Origin: Bacteroidota bacterium
Lineage (GTDB): Bacteria > Bacteroidota > Bacteroidia > Flavobacteriales_F > PHOS-HE28
DNA: 11,157 nucleotides
NCBI GenBank assembly: GCA_023418095.1
Contig: JAEZDL010000277.1
Span: forward strand, 1 to 11,157
Direction: 5' to 3'
Every line of letters starts with the position of its first letter. Position 1 is the stretch's first letter. A program made the translations under genes and the position numbers. Below the pieces are notes generated by a model. That model had not been told where the DNA came from, did no database searches, and was given only the letters and a program-made list of their open reading frames with translations. Below, one piece after another: positions 1 through 7,715 of this stretch.

Positions 1-2312
1 TCACCAACCTGATCGCGTGCAGCAACGCCAAACAGAGCGAGCGTCTCTACACGATCTTCCGCGACATGGAGCATGAGGTGGCTTTCACGCCGCTGGTTCT
101 CGATCTGCACGAAGGCTTCATCGATCCGGAGCTGAAACTGGCGCTCTACACCGATCACCAGATCTTCGAACGTTACCATCGTTTCCGCCTGAAGGAAGGT
201 TTCCGCAAGAACGCACAGGCGCTCACGCTGAAGGAGCTCACACAATTGAAACCTGGCGATCTGGTGGTGCACATCGATCATGGGATCGGTGTGTTCAGCG
301 GCTTGGAAAAGATCGATGCCAACGGCAAACAACAGGAAGCGATCCGCCTGATCTATCGCGACAACGACATCCTGTATGTGAGCATCCACAGCCTGCACCG
401 CGTGAGCAAATACAGTGGCGAGGAGGCCGGCGGCGCACCGAAAGTGAGCAAGCTCGGCAGTCCCGCTTGGAAGACCCTGAAGGAGCGCACGAAGGCGAAA
501 GTGAAAGCGCTCGCGTTCGATCTGATCAAGCTGTACGCGCAACGCAAAAGCAAGCCGGGCTTCGCTTTCCAGCCGGACAACTACCTGCAGCACGAGCTCG
601 AGGCCAGCTTCATCTACGAAGACACCCCCGATCAATTCAAGGCCACGCAGGATGTGAAGGCCGACATGGAAAAGTCGACGCCGATGGATCGTCTCGTGTG
701 CGGCGATGTCGGCTTCGGCAAGACGGAGGTCGCGATCCGCGCGGCGTTCAAAGCGGTGTGCGATAGCAAACAAGTGGCCGTCCTCGTGCCCACCACGATC
801 CTCGCCATGCAACACTGGAAGAATTTCAGGGAGCGCACGAAAGGCCTGCCCGTCACGGTGGATTACATCAACCGCTTCCGCAGCACCAAGGACCAGAACG
901 AAACGCTGAAAAACCTGCAGGAAGGCAAGATCGACGTCATCATCGGTACGCACCGGCTGGTGAGCAAGGATGTGAAGTACAAGGATCTCGGCCTGCTGAT
1001 CATCGACGAGGAACAAAAGTTCGGCGTGAACGTGAAGGATAAATTGAAGACGCTGCGCGCAACGGTGGATACGCTCACGCTCACCGCCACGCCGATCCCG
1101 CGCACACTGCAATTCAGCCTCATGGGCGCGCGCGATCTCAGCATCATCAGCACACCACCGCCGAACCGTTTTCCGGTGCAGACGATCCTGCAACCGTTCG
1201 ATGAAGCGGTGATCAAAGGCGCGATCGAATACGAGCTTTCACGCGGCGGACAGGTCTATTTCGTACACGACAAGGTGAAGAACATCGAGCATGTTGCGGA
1301 CATGATCCGCAAGATCGTTCCGGGTGCGCGTGTGGGTGTGGGTCATGGACAGTTGGAAGGCCACAAGCTCGAAGAAGTGATGCTGGATTTCATCGAAGGC
1401 AACACCGACATCCTCGTTGCGACAACGATCGTCGAAAACGGCCTCGATATCCCGAACGCGAACACGATCATCGTGAACGAAGCGCAGAACTTCGGCCTCA
1501 GCGATCTGCACCAACTGCGCGGCCGCGTAGGGCGAAGCAACAAGAAGGCATACTGCTACCTGCTCGCACCAAGCCTGCACAATCTGCCCGATCTCTCGCG
1601 CAAACGCCTGCAGGCCATCGAACAATTCAGCGACCTCGGCAGCGGCATCCACATCGCCATGAAGGACCTCGACATCCGCGGCGCCGGCGATCTGTTGGGC
1701 GCGGAACAGAGCGGCTTCATCAACGACATCGGTTTCGAAACCTACCACCGCATCCTCGAAGAAGCCGTACGCGAACTGAAGAACGAACATTTTAAAGAGC
1801 TCTTCGAAGATCGTCCATTAGCCCGCGGAGCAAGTCGCGATTGGAGCGACGACTGCATCCTCGAGACCGATCTCGAAATGCTCATCCCCAACAAATACGT
1901 CAGCGAAACCGCCGAACGGCTGGCACTCTACCGCGAACTCGACGATGTGAAGAACGAAGAGGAACTGGAAAGATTCCGGCTCAAGGTCGTCGATCTTTTC
2001 GGGCCACTTCCACCCAACGTCATCGACCTTCTCGAAGCTGTCCGTCTGCGCTGGCTCGGCGAAAAGCTTGGTTTGGAAAAGATGGTGCTCAAGAACGGCC
2101 AGATGATCGGCACGTTCATCAGCGATCAAAAACATTATTTCTTCGAAAGCGACACCTTCAACAACATCCTGCGCGCGGTGCAGGCGCAACCGAAGAAATT
2201 CAAGGTCTACGAAAAGTCCGGAACGTTGCGCCTCGCGGTCACGAACGTGAAGAACATCCAGCAGGCGAAAGCCGCATTGGAGGGGGTGGTGCCACGTGAA
2301 GTGGAGGTTTGA
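1..2312 (+). CDS. mfd: Transcription-repair coupling factor Mfd (ATP-dependent translocase), 5'-truncated by window edge
   Basis: Mfd recognises RNA polymerase stalled at DNA lesions, pushes it off using ATP-driven DNA translocation, and recruits UvrA for nucleotide excision repair. It acts in the cytoplasm on DNA. The reading frame is open from base 3 with no start in context, and its first residues (TNLIACSNAKQSERL) already read as Mfd, so the ATG at 66 is internal. About 769 residues are visible, against roughly 1,100 for the whole family protein. Seen in order: the CarD-like RNA-polymerase-interacting domain (PGDLVVHIDHGIGVFSGLE, about 255-315); Walker A GDVGFGKT at 702-725; DEEQ box at 1005-1016; TATPIPRTL about 1080-1110; RGRVGR at 1518-1535; the translocation segment GDLLGAEQSGF about 1686-1720; and the C-terminal Mfd domain to a TGA at 2310-2312. 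All key helicase motifs look intact. No operon partner is visible downstream. Confidence 0.97.
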   Translation, partial: TNLIACSNAKQSERLYTIFRDMEHEVAFTPLVLDLHEGFIDPELKLALYTDHQIFERYHRFRLKEGFRKNAQALTLKELTQLKPGDLVVHIDHGIGVFSGLEKIDANGKQQEAIRLIYRDNDILYVSIHSLHRVSKYSGEEAGGAPKVSKLGSPAWKTLKERTKAKVKALAFDLIKLYAQRKSKPGFAFQPDNYLQHELEASFIYEDTPDQFKATQDVKADMEKSTPMDRLVCGDVGFGKTEVAIRAAFKAVCDSKQVAVLVPTTILAMQHWKNFRERTKGLPVTVDYINRFRSTKDQNETLKNLQEGKIDVIIGTHRLVSKDVKYKDLGLLIIDEEQKFGVNVKDKLKTLRATVDTLTLTATPIPRTLQFSLMGARDLSIISTPPPNRFPVQTILQPFDEAVIKGAIEYELSRGGQVYFVHDKVKNIEHVADMIRKIVPGARVGVGHGQLEGHKLEEVMLDFIEGNTDILVATTIVENGLDIPNANTIIVNEAQNFGLSDLHQLRGRVGRSNKKAYCYLLAPSLHNLPDLSRKRLQAIEQFSDLGSGIHIAMKDLDIRGAGDLLGAEQSGFINDIGFETYHRILEEAVRELKNEHFKELFEDRPLARGASRDWSDDCILETDLEMLIPNKYVSETAERLALYRELDDVKNEEELERFRLKVVDLFGPLPPNVIDLLEAVRLRWLGEKLGLEKMVLKNGQMIGTFISDQKHYFFESDTFNNILRAVQAQPKKFKVYEKSGTLRLAVTNVKNIQQAKAALEGVVPREVEV

Positions 2313-2343
2313 GTTTGGGCGTTCTCCTCGCAAAAGCCTCGGG

Positions 2344-2475
2344 TCGGGTGTTCCGCTATAGCTGCCTTGTCTCAGCGGGTGGATGCTGCGGCTGCGGGGG
2401 CTTTCTTCGGTCGCCTCCTCGCTCGCGCACCATCGCGCTTCGACTGCTGCAGGCTGCCGCTTCACCCCCTAACGC
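2344..2475 (+). repeat. Candidate dispersed repeat element (REP-like, Bacteroidota type)
   Basis: This is a non-coding, G+C-rich segment 30 nt after the mfd stop. It starts with CGGGTGTTCCGCTATA and ends with CCGCTTCACCCCCTAACGCG. That pairing of ends, with a variable G+C-rich middle, matches my recollection of a dispersed element common in Flavobacteriales intergenic regions. In those copies the ends often flank a hairpin. Here the middle (about 2360-2460) is rich in GCTGC/CGCTCGC words and has no single long perfect stem; GCTGCC occurs directly repeated at 2361-2366 and 2454-2459. Only one copy lies in the window, so repetitiveness cannot be shown here. Short open frames run through it but resemble no protein. 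Confidence 0.45.
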
Positions 2476-2521
2476 GCTGGCGCATGGCCAAACATCAGTG
2501 GGGTCGCCGTAGGATCAGTTC

Positions 2522-2557
2522 GGTGTCAAGAAGACACCTGTTCACCTAACGAAGGTG
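2522..2557. other. Two adjacent small hairpins with shared pairing options
   Basis: GGTGTC (2522-2527) and GACACC (2533-2538) form a perfect 6-bp stem with a 5-nt loop. CACCT (2543-2547) and AGGTG (2553-2557) form a 5-bp stem with a 5-nt loop. A second CACCT (2535-2539) overlaps the first stem and could pair with the same AGGTG, so the alternatives exclude each other. There is no T-run, so this is not a typical intrinsic terminator. The stretch lies between the repeat-like element and the A+T-rich stretch and has no adjacent intact gene to regulate. The stems are short enough that chance is possible. Confidence 0.25.
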
Positions 2558-2651
2558 GGCGATATTAACAAACTGACCATGTAACCCGATTCGAGACAAC
2601 GGAGATTTGATTACACATATTTACTTGATAATCAATTTATTAGTTATGTAA
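2558..2651. other. A+T-rich non-coding stretch
   Basis: This short stretch is clearly richer in A+T than everything around it and has stops in all frames I checked. ATGTAAC occurs at 2579-2585 and 2646-2652, with a third copy at 2657-2663 just inside the neighbouring remnant. It may be decayed upstream sequence of the AlbA_2-type remnant that follows, or drifted intergenic DNA. I see no confident promoter in it. Confidence 0.3.
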
Positions 2652-2870
2652 CCACGATGTAACTACAGCGATCATGCATGCTTACTATACGTGAACCATC
2701 GAGAGTTGACCAATGCATCGGTTCGTAAACGTTTCAACATCACCGAAAACAATTATCCGATGGCTTCCAGATATATCGCGGAAGCCTTGGATGCTGGTGT
2801 CATCATACCTAGTGATCGAGAAAGCGTTTCAAAAAGAAACGCATCTTATATTCCAAGTTGGGCGATGTAA
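2652..2870 (+). pseudogene. C-terminal remnant of an AlbA_2/Schlafen-type ATP-binding protein (COG2865-like)
   Basis: The frame is open for 72 codons between an in-frame TAA (2649-2651) and a TAA stop (2868-2870), with no start codon of its own near the left end. The translation has the features I know from the C-terminal winged-helix end of the long AlbA_2 (Schlafen-like) proteins often called ATP-binding or putative transcriptional regulators. These are YSDHACLLYVN, then LTNASVRKRFNITENN, then a helix ending EALDAGVIIP, and ASYIPSWAM at the end. In intact relatives these read approximately as HACL.YV, TNASLRERFGI, DA.EAGLI.P and KYVPFWA. Full-length proteins run to several hundred residues, so only the last domain survives here. 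A perfect GCGTTTC/GAAACGC inverted repeat with an AAAAA loop lies at 2824-2842 inside it. Such genes are frequent in accessory and defence-type regions. The family call is by motif memory, without a search. Confidence 0.7.
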
Positions 2871-2887
2871 GGCCCTATCTCCTTATC

Positions 2888-3019
2888 TCACCTGCACTTC
2901 ACCACCACATTCTTACTAGTCGGTGTCCCACTTTTCTCGGCCCTCAGCCCAAGCGGCACCAGCACATTCGCCATAGGGAAGTAAGTGGCCACAACGCGCT
3001 CTAGGGGGATGATGAACCC
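2888..3019 (-). pseudogene. C-terminal remnant of an FdhF/YdeP-family molybdopterin oxidoreductase
   Basis: On the minus strand, 43 codons run from just after an in-frame TGA (complement of 3020-3022) to a TGA stop (complement of 2888-2890). They contain VATYFPMANVLVPLGL and KSGTPTSKNVVVKCR. These align without gaps to the C-terminus of the intact oxidoreductase at 9461-11157 (VATYFPEANVLVPLQL, KSGTPASKSVVVKVR), with 27 of 34 residues identical. Of those 27 identical residues, 12 use a different synonymous codon, the pattern left by long selection as a working protein before loss. Just upstream of this block about five residues are missing relative to the intact copy (PYDIAPGC against PLER). 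The remnant begins 18 nt after the stop of the outer-membrane factor gene and ends 17 nt from the stop of the convergent AlbA_2-type remnant. Confidence 0.88.
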
Positions 3020-3037
3020 TCAAGCAGATCAGTGCTC

Positions 3038-4465
3038 TCACCGCCAGCCACCACCGAGCGCCTGATACATGTTCACCATCGCGTTCAGTTGCTGTTTCCG
3101 CGTTTCCACCAATTCGAATTCGGCTTCGAGCGCATCGCGCTGCGTGAGCAATACCTCCATGTAATCCGCGCGCGCCGATCGGAACAGGTTCGATGAGATG
3201 TTGATCGAGCTGTTCAGCGCCGCCACCTGCTGCGCGCGTAGTTCATAACTGCTCCGCAGGTTCTCGATGTTCGAGATCTGGTTCACCACTTCCACGTAGG
3301 CGTTCAGTACTGTTCGCTCATAATCATAAAGCGTTTGGAGCTGCCTCGCATTCACGCTCGCGTATTCCGCTTTGATCGCATTACGGTTCACCAATGGCTG
3401 CACAAGATCACCGGCGAGACCATAGAGAAGCGAAGCAGGCGTTTCGAACAACACTTCGGGATCGAAAGCCTCCACCCCGACTGCTGCGTTCAACCCAAGC
3501 GATGGATAGAAATTCGCACGGGCAGCCTTCACATCAAGTTTCGCTGCGCTCAATTCAAGTTCCGCTTCACGCACATCCGGACGTGCGGAAAGCAATTGCG
3601 TCGGCATGCCCGGCTGGACCATTGCGGGGATCAGATCGATCAATGCAGTGTTACTTCTTTCGATCGGACGCGGATAGCGGCCTGTCAGGAAATTCAATCG
3701 GTTCTCCGTCTCAATTATTCGCTGCTGTATATCAAATTGGATGCTGCGGTTCTTCAAAACTTCCGCTTCGAATCTGCGCACGGCGAGCTCGGTCACTTTC
3801 GCCGCTTGTTTCTCCATCTTCACGATGTCCAGCGCTTCCTGTTGGATCGAAATGTTGCGTTGCAGGATCTGCAACTGGTTGTCCAGCGCCAGCAGTTCGA
3901 AGTAGGAGTTTGCGATCTCCGCCACAAGGTTGGTGACCATGAAATTCCGGCCTTCGATCGAACCGAGGTAGCGCTGCACCGCGGCCTGCCGCGCGTTCCG
4001 GAGTTTCTTCCAGATGTCCAGTTCCCAAGTGGCGCGCGCGTACAATGCATAGTTCGGCAACGGTTCCGGAAATTCCTTGTGATGATCGATCTCGAGGTTG
4101 TGCTCCACAGCGCCGTTGCGTGTGAAGCGGCCCACCTTTTCCACCTCCCCAGCTGCACCCAGACCGATGAAAGGAAGGTACTCCCCTTTGCGGATCCGCG
4201 CTTCGTTCTTCACCACTTCGATCTCCTGCAACAGGATGTTCAGTTCCTGGTTGTTCACCAAAGCCGTATCGATCAGCGCACGCAAGTACGGATCGGTATG
4301 GAACATGCGCCACGGAACATTGGCGCTGGAAGCCGTATCGGTGACATCCGTATATGTGGAAGGCAACTGAGCTTGTGGCTCGCGCACTTTCAACGCAGGC
4401 GCGCATGCCGCGAACATCAACAGCACGACGAGACCCGTGGTGAACTTCATCGATCGAGATCTCAT
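3038..4465 (-). CDS. Outer-membrane factor lipoprotein of RND efflux system (TolC/NodT family)
   Basis: This is the outer-membrane channel of the tripartite pump, a trimeric barrel with a periplasmic alpha-helical tunnel through which substrates leave the cell. The protein has 475 residues, normal for the NodT-type OMF lipoproteins. Its signal region (KFTTGLVVLLMFAAC) ends in a weak lipobox (FAAC) with Cys21 as the likely lipid anchor. Two OEP repeats follow. The second contains the family motif SARPDVREAELELSAAKLD and then RANFYPSLGLNAAVG. Long coiled-coil-like helices rich in Q, A and E are visible (for example LNILLQEIEVVKNEARIRK). The start at 4465 is favoured because its ATG overlaps the pump's TGA as ATGA, implying translational coupling; an ATG five codons later (4450) is the alternative. 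This is the last gene of the operon. Confidence 0.93.
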   Translation of the reverse strand: MRSRSMKFTTGLVVLLMFAACAPALKVREPQAQLPSTYTDVTDTASSANVPWRMFHTDPYLRALIDTALVNNQELNILLQEIEVVKNEARIRKGEYLPFIGLGAAGEVEKVGRFTRNGAVEHNLEIDHHKEFPEPLPNYALYARATWELDIWKKLRNARQAAVQRYLGSIEGRNFMVTNLVAEIANSYFELLALDNQLQILQRNISIQQEALDIVKMEKQAAKVTELAVRRFEAEVLKNRSIQFDIQQRIIETENRLNFLTGRYPRPIERSNTALIDLIPAMVQPGMPTQLLSARPDVREAELELSAAKLDVKAARANFYPSLGLNAAVGVEAFDPEVLFETPASLLYGLAGDLVQPLVNRNAIKAEYASVNARQLQTLYDYERTVLNAYVEVVNQISNIENLRSSYELRAQQVAALNSSINISSNLFRSARADYMEVLLTQRDALEAEFELVETRKQQLNAMVNMYQALGGGWR

Positions 4466-7400
4466 TGGTCCTTCCTGCGTTTCAAAGAATCCCTCAACCT
4501 TGACTTCAAGGATCGTATCACTTCACGCGAATCCGACTCCTCCTCTCCCGTACGTATGTATTGCTCCGAAACGGGTTCGTCCCATTCATCATTGATCAGC
4601 TTGCGGCCCTGGATCATGCTGGCGAAGACGTAGTAAAGGCCGGGGATCACGAGCACTCCGATCATGGTGCCAAGGAACATTCCGCCAAGCGCCGATGAAC
4701 CGATCGTTCTATTCCCGATCGCGCCGGCACCTGTGGCCAGTACAAGCGGTATCAGGCCCGCGATGAATGCGAACGAGGTCATCAGGATCGGCCGGAATCG
4801 CGCCCTTGCTCCTTCGATCGCTGCTTCAAGGACCGTTGCCCCCGCACGTTGTTTCTGCACCGCTAACTCCACGATCAACACGGCGTTCTTTCCGAGCAGG
4901 CCCATCAACATGATCAACCCGATCTGCGCGTAGATATCGTTAGCCAGGCCCATCGCTTTCAGCATCAGGAACGATCCGAATACGCCGACCGGAAGCGAGA
5001 GGATCACCACCAGCGGCAGTACGAAGCTTTCATACTGTGCGGCGAGTACGAGGTACACGAAAATGAGTACCACCGCGAAGATGTAGATCGCTTCGTTGCC
5101 ACGCCGGGCTTCGTCATATGACAGTCCTTCCCACGCGATATCGTAGCCTTTCGGCAGTGTCTTCGCTGCGACTTCCTGGATCGCCTTGATCGCATCGCCG
5201 CTGGTATAACCTTCAACCGATAGCCCACGGATGGTGGCGGAATTGTAGAGGTTGTAGCGCGTGATCTCGTTCGGACCAAGTCTTTTCTCGAAGCGCATGA
5301 ATGATGAATACGGCACCATTTCACCTTCCTCGTTCTTCACGAAAAGTCCGGCCAGATCGGAAGGATAACGCCGGTACTCGGGTGCAGCCTGCGAGTAGAC
5401 CTTGAAGAACCGGCCGAAGCGGATGAAACCCTGCTCATATGTGCTTCCGATCAGGATGTTCAGGTTCTCCGCCGCATTCCCGATCGAAACGCCTTTCTGC
5501 ATCGCCAGTTCATTGTCGATGATCATCTCGTACTGGGGGAAGTTCGCGGCGTAGAACGTGAACAATCCGGTCAGCTCCTTGCGTTCACGCAACGCATCCA
5601 TGAATCCATCGTTGATCTTCTCGAACTCATGGTAATCGGTGCCGTTCGTCTTGTCGATCATGCGGAGCGAGAATCCCGCGGATGAACCGAAACCAGGCAC
5701 TGCAGGTGGCTCGAAGTATTCGATCACGGCGCCAAGGTCCTTCGTCCGCTCCTCCAACTCCTCCATCACCTCCAGCACACCTTTTTCCCGCTCCTGCCAG
5801 GGTTTGAGGTCGATCAGACACGTGCCCGCGTTCGATCCGCGGCCTTCGGTCATGATCTCGTAGCCGGCAAGTGATGAGACCGAGGCGATCTCGGGGATCT
5901 CCTCGCAGATCTTCTGGAGTTCCTGCGCAACTTCATTGGTGGTCTCAAGCGTGGATCCAGGAGGTGTCTGTACGATCGCGTAGATCGTTCCCTGGTCCTC
6001 GCTGGGAATGAATCCCGCCGGCAGCACTTCGTTCGTAACGAAAATGCCGATGCAGAAAGCGATCAACATGCCGAAGGTGAGGATGCGGCGCGCAGCGATA
6101 CGATCGAGGATCTTGATATAGCGTCCTGTCACTTTCTCAAATCCACGGTTGAAACTGTCGATCGCGCGGTCCAGGATAGAACGCTTCCGCCTGCCGTTAT
6201 GCGGCTTCATCATCATCGCGCACAACACCGGCGTGAGCGTCAATGCCACGATCGCCGAGATGATGATGGAACCCGCCATGGTGATCGAGAACTGGCGGTA
6301 GAACACGCCCACCGGGCCGGTCATGAAGGAGATCGGGATGAACACCGATACCATCACCAGGGTGATCGCGATGATCGCTCCGCCGATCTCACCCATCACT
6401 TCCTTCACCGCCGCATATGGCTGCAGATGCTTCTCCTCCATCTTCGCATGCACCGCTTCCACCACCACGATCGCATTGTCCACTACGATCCCGATCGAAA
6501 GCACGAGTGCGAACAGGGTGATCAGGTTGATGGAGAGACCGAATAGCTGCATGATGAAGAACGCACCGATCAACGAGACAGGAACGGCGATGATCGGGAT
6601 CAACGTGGAACGCCAATCACCGAGGAAGATGAACACCACCAGTGCGACCAGGATGAACGCATCGCGCAACGTGTGCATCACTTGTTCGATCGATGCATCG
6701 AGGAAAGTGGATACATCATAACTCACTTTGTAATCGATCCCCGGCGGCATGAAGTCAGCCTGCTCCTCCAGCTTTTCCTTCACCAGGGCGATCACGTCGC
6801 TGGCGTTGCTACCCACGGTCTGCTTCAACACGATCGAGGCCGAAGGTTTGCCATCGAGGTTGGAATAGATATCGAAGAATTCACTGCCCAGTTCCACATC
6901 GGCCACATCACGCAACTTCACCATCTGTCCTTCCTCGTTCGCGCGGATGATGATGTTCTCATATTGCTCCGGCTCGTTGAACTGGCCCTGGTAGATCAAT
7001 ACATATTCAAGCGCTTGTGCATTGATGCCAGAGCTTTGACCCAGCCGTCCGGGCCGCGCGATCAGGCTCTGCTCCTCCATCGCCTTCATCACTTCCGCAG
7101 CAGAGATGTTGTAGGCGCGCATGCGATCGGGTTTCATCCAGATGCGCATGGCATACTTGCGGCTCCCGAGGATCTGTGCCTGTGCAACGCCGGGGATCCG
7201 CTGTATCTCGGGGATCAATTGGGTGAACGCATAGTTGTAGAGGAACAGTTCATCCGCATCCTCACCATCGCCATATAGGTTCACGTACATGAGCATGCTG
7301 GGCTGCACGGGCGTGATGATCACCCCTTCGCGTTGCACCAGGATCGGCAGGTTCGGCATCACCTGATCCACGCGCGTCTTTACACGCACCACGGCTTCGT

Positions 7401-7701
7401 TGGGATCGGTGCCGGGCTCGAAGATCACGCGGATCGTTCCCTCACCTGCACTGGTCGCGTCGGAAGCGATGTACCGCATATCCTGCACACCATTGATCGC
7501 TGTCTCGAGTTGAATGACCGTGGACTTTGTAAGCACATCTGCGCTTGCACCGGGATAGGCGATGAAGATGTTCACCGTGGTGGGCGCGATCTCCGGGAAC
7601 TGTGCAGTCGGGAGTTGGTTGATCGCGAGCGCGCCGACGAACACGATCAACACCGAGATCACGATGGCCAGTACCGGCCGGTGGATGAAATTGCTGAACA
7701 T
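4462..7701 (-). CDS. RND efflux pump inner-membrane permease (HAE1/AcrB-like)
   Basis: This is a proton-driven exporter in the inner membrane that feeds substrates to the outer-membrane channel. HAE1 relatives export hydrophobic and amphiphilic drugs, detergents and bile-type compounds; the substrate here is unknown. It has 1,079 residues (AcrB: 1,049). It begins MFSNFIHRPVLAIVISVLIV, the usual TM1. Next come the porter segment with QLPTAQFPEIAPTTVNI and AYPGASADVL, TM2-6 (about 340-480), a second periplasmic loop opening near LPAGFIPSEDQGTIYAIVQ, and TM8-12. The proton-relay region reads VVDNAIVVVE: Asp408 is kept, but the neighbouring residue, Asp in AcrB, is Asn409. The relay lysine is present (GLLGKNAVLIVE, Lys938), as is the TM11 arginine (RFRPILMTSFAF). 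A charged cytoplasmic tail of about 45 residues ends the protein. It starts 14 nt after the fusion-protein gene and overlaps the channel gene by 4 nt. Confidence 0.96.
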   Translation of the reverse strand: MFSNFIHRPVLAIVISVLIVFVGALAINQLPTAQFPEIAPTTVNIFIAYPGASADVLTKSTVIQLETAINGVQDMRYIASDATSAGEGTIRVIFEPGTDPNEAVVRVKTRVDQVMPNLPILVQREGVIITPVQPSMLMYVNLYGDGEDADELFLYNYAFTQLIPEIQRIPGVAQAQILGSRKYAMRIWMKPDRMRAYNISAAEVMKAMEEQSLIARPGRLGQSSGINAQALEYVLIYQGQFNEPEQYENIIIRANEEGQMVKLRDVADVELGSEFFDIYSNLDGKPSASIVLKQTVGSNASDVIALVKEKLEEQADFMPPGIDYKVSYDVSTFLDASIEQVMHTLRDAFILVALVVFIFLGDWRSTLIPIIAVPVSLIGAFFIMQLFGLSINLITLFALVLSIGIVVDNAIVVVEAVHAKMEEKHLQPYAAVKEVMGEIGGAIIAITLVMVSVFIPISFMTGPVGVFYRQFSITMAGSIIISAIVALTLTPVLCAMMMKPHNGRRKRSILDRAIDSFNRGFEKVTGRYIKILDRIAARRILTFGMLIAFCIGIFVTNEVLPAGFIPSEDQGTIYAIVQTPPGSTLETTNEVAQELQKICEEIPEIASVSSLAGYEIMTEGRGSNAGTCLIDLKPWQEREKGVLEVMEELEERTKDLGAVIEYFEPPAVPGFGSSAGFSLRMIDKTNGTDYHEFEKINDGFMDALRERKELTGLFTFYAANFPQYEMIIDNELAMQKGVSIGNAAENLNILIGSTYEQGFIRFGRFFKVYSQAAPEYRRYPSDLAGLFVKNEEGEMVPYSSFMRFEKRLGPNEITRYNLYNSATIRGLSVEGYTSGDAIKAIQEVAAKTLPKGYDIAWEGLSYDEARRGNEAIYIFAVVLIFVYLVLAAQYESFVLPLVVILSLPVGVFGSFLMLKAMGLANDIYAQIGLIMLMGLLGKNAVLIVELAVQKQRAGATVLEAAIEGARARFRPILMTSFAFIAGLIPLVLATGAGAIGNRTIGSSALGGMFLGTMIGVLVIPGLYYVFASMIQGRKLINDEWDEPVSEQYIRTGEEESDSREVIRSLKSRLRDSLKRRKDQ

Positions 7702-7715
7702 GATCGGTCAGTTCT

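Noticed and set aside
1239..1790. A 183-codon minus-strand frame opposite mfd.
   Set aside because: It is antisense to the intact helicase motifs of Mfd and has no recognisable domain; it is a shadow frame.
2309..2512. Short plus-strand frames overlapping the mfd stop.
   Set aside because: They run through the repeat-like element and read as low-complexity Arg/Ser/Cys text, so non-coding.
2713..2919. A 68-codon plus-strand frame starting with ATG.
   Set aside because: It is out of frame with the AlbA_2-type remnant, whose translation in the neighbouring frame matches family motifs.
3335..4633. A 432-codon open frame on the plus strand.
   Set aside because: It is antisense to the outer-membrane factor gene and the pump's 3' end, and reads as His/Arg/Gln-rich text with no family features. 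It is a shadow of the G/C-ending codons opposite.
6199..6721. Histidine-rich and Thr/Ser-rich plus-strand frames inside the pump gene.
   Set aside because: They are antisense to conserved transmembrane and relay motifs of the pump; shadows only.
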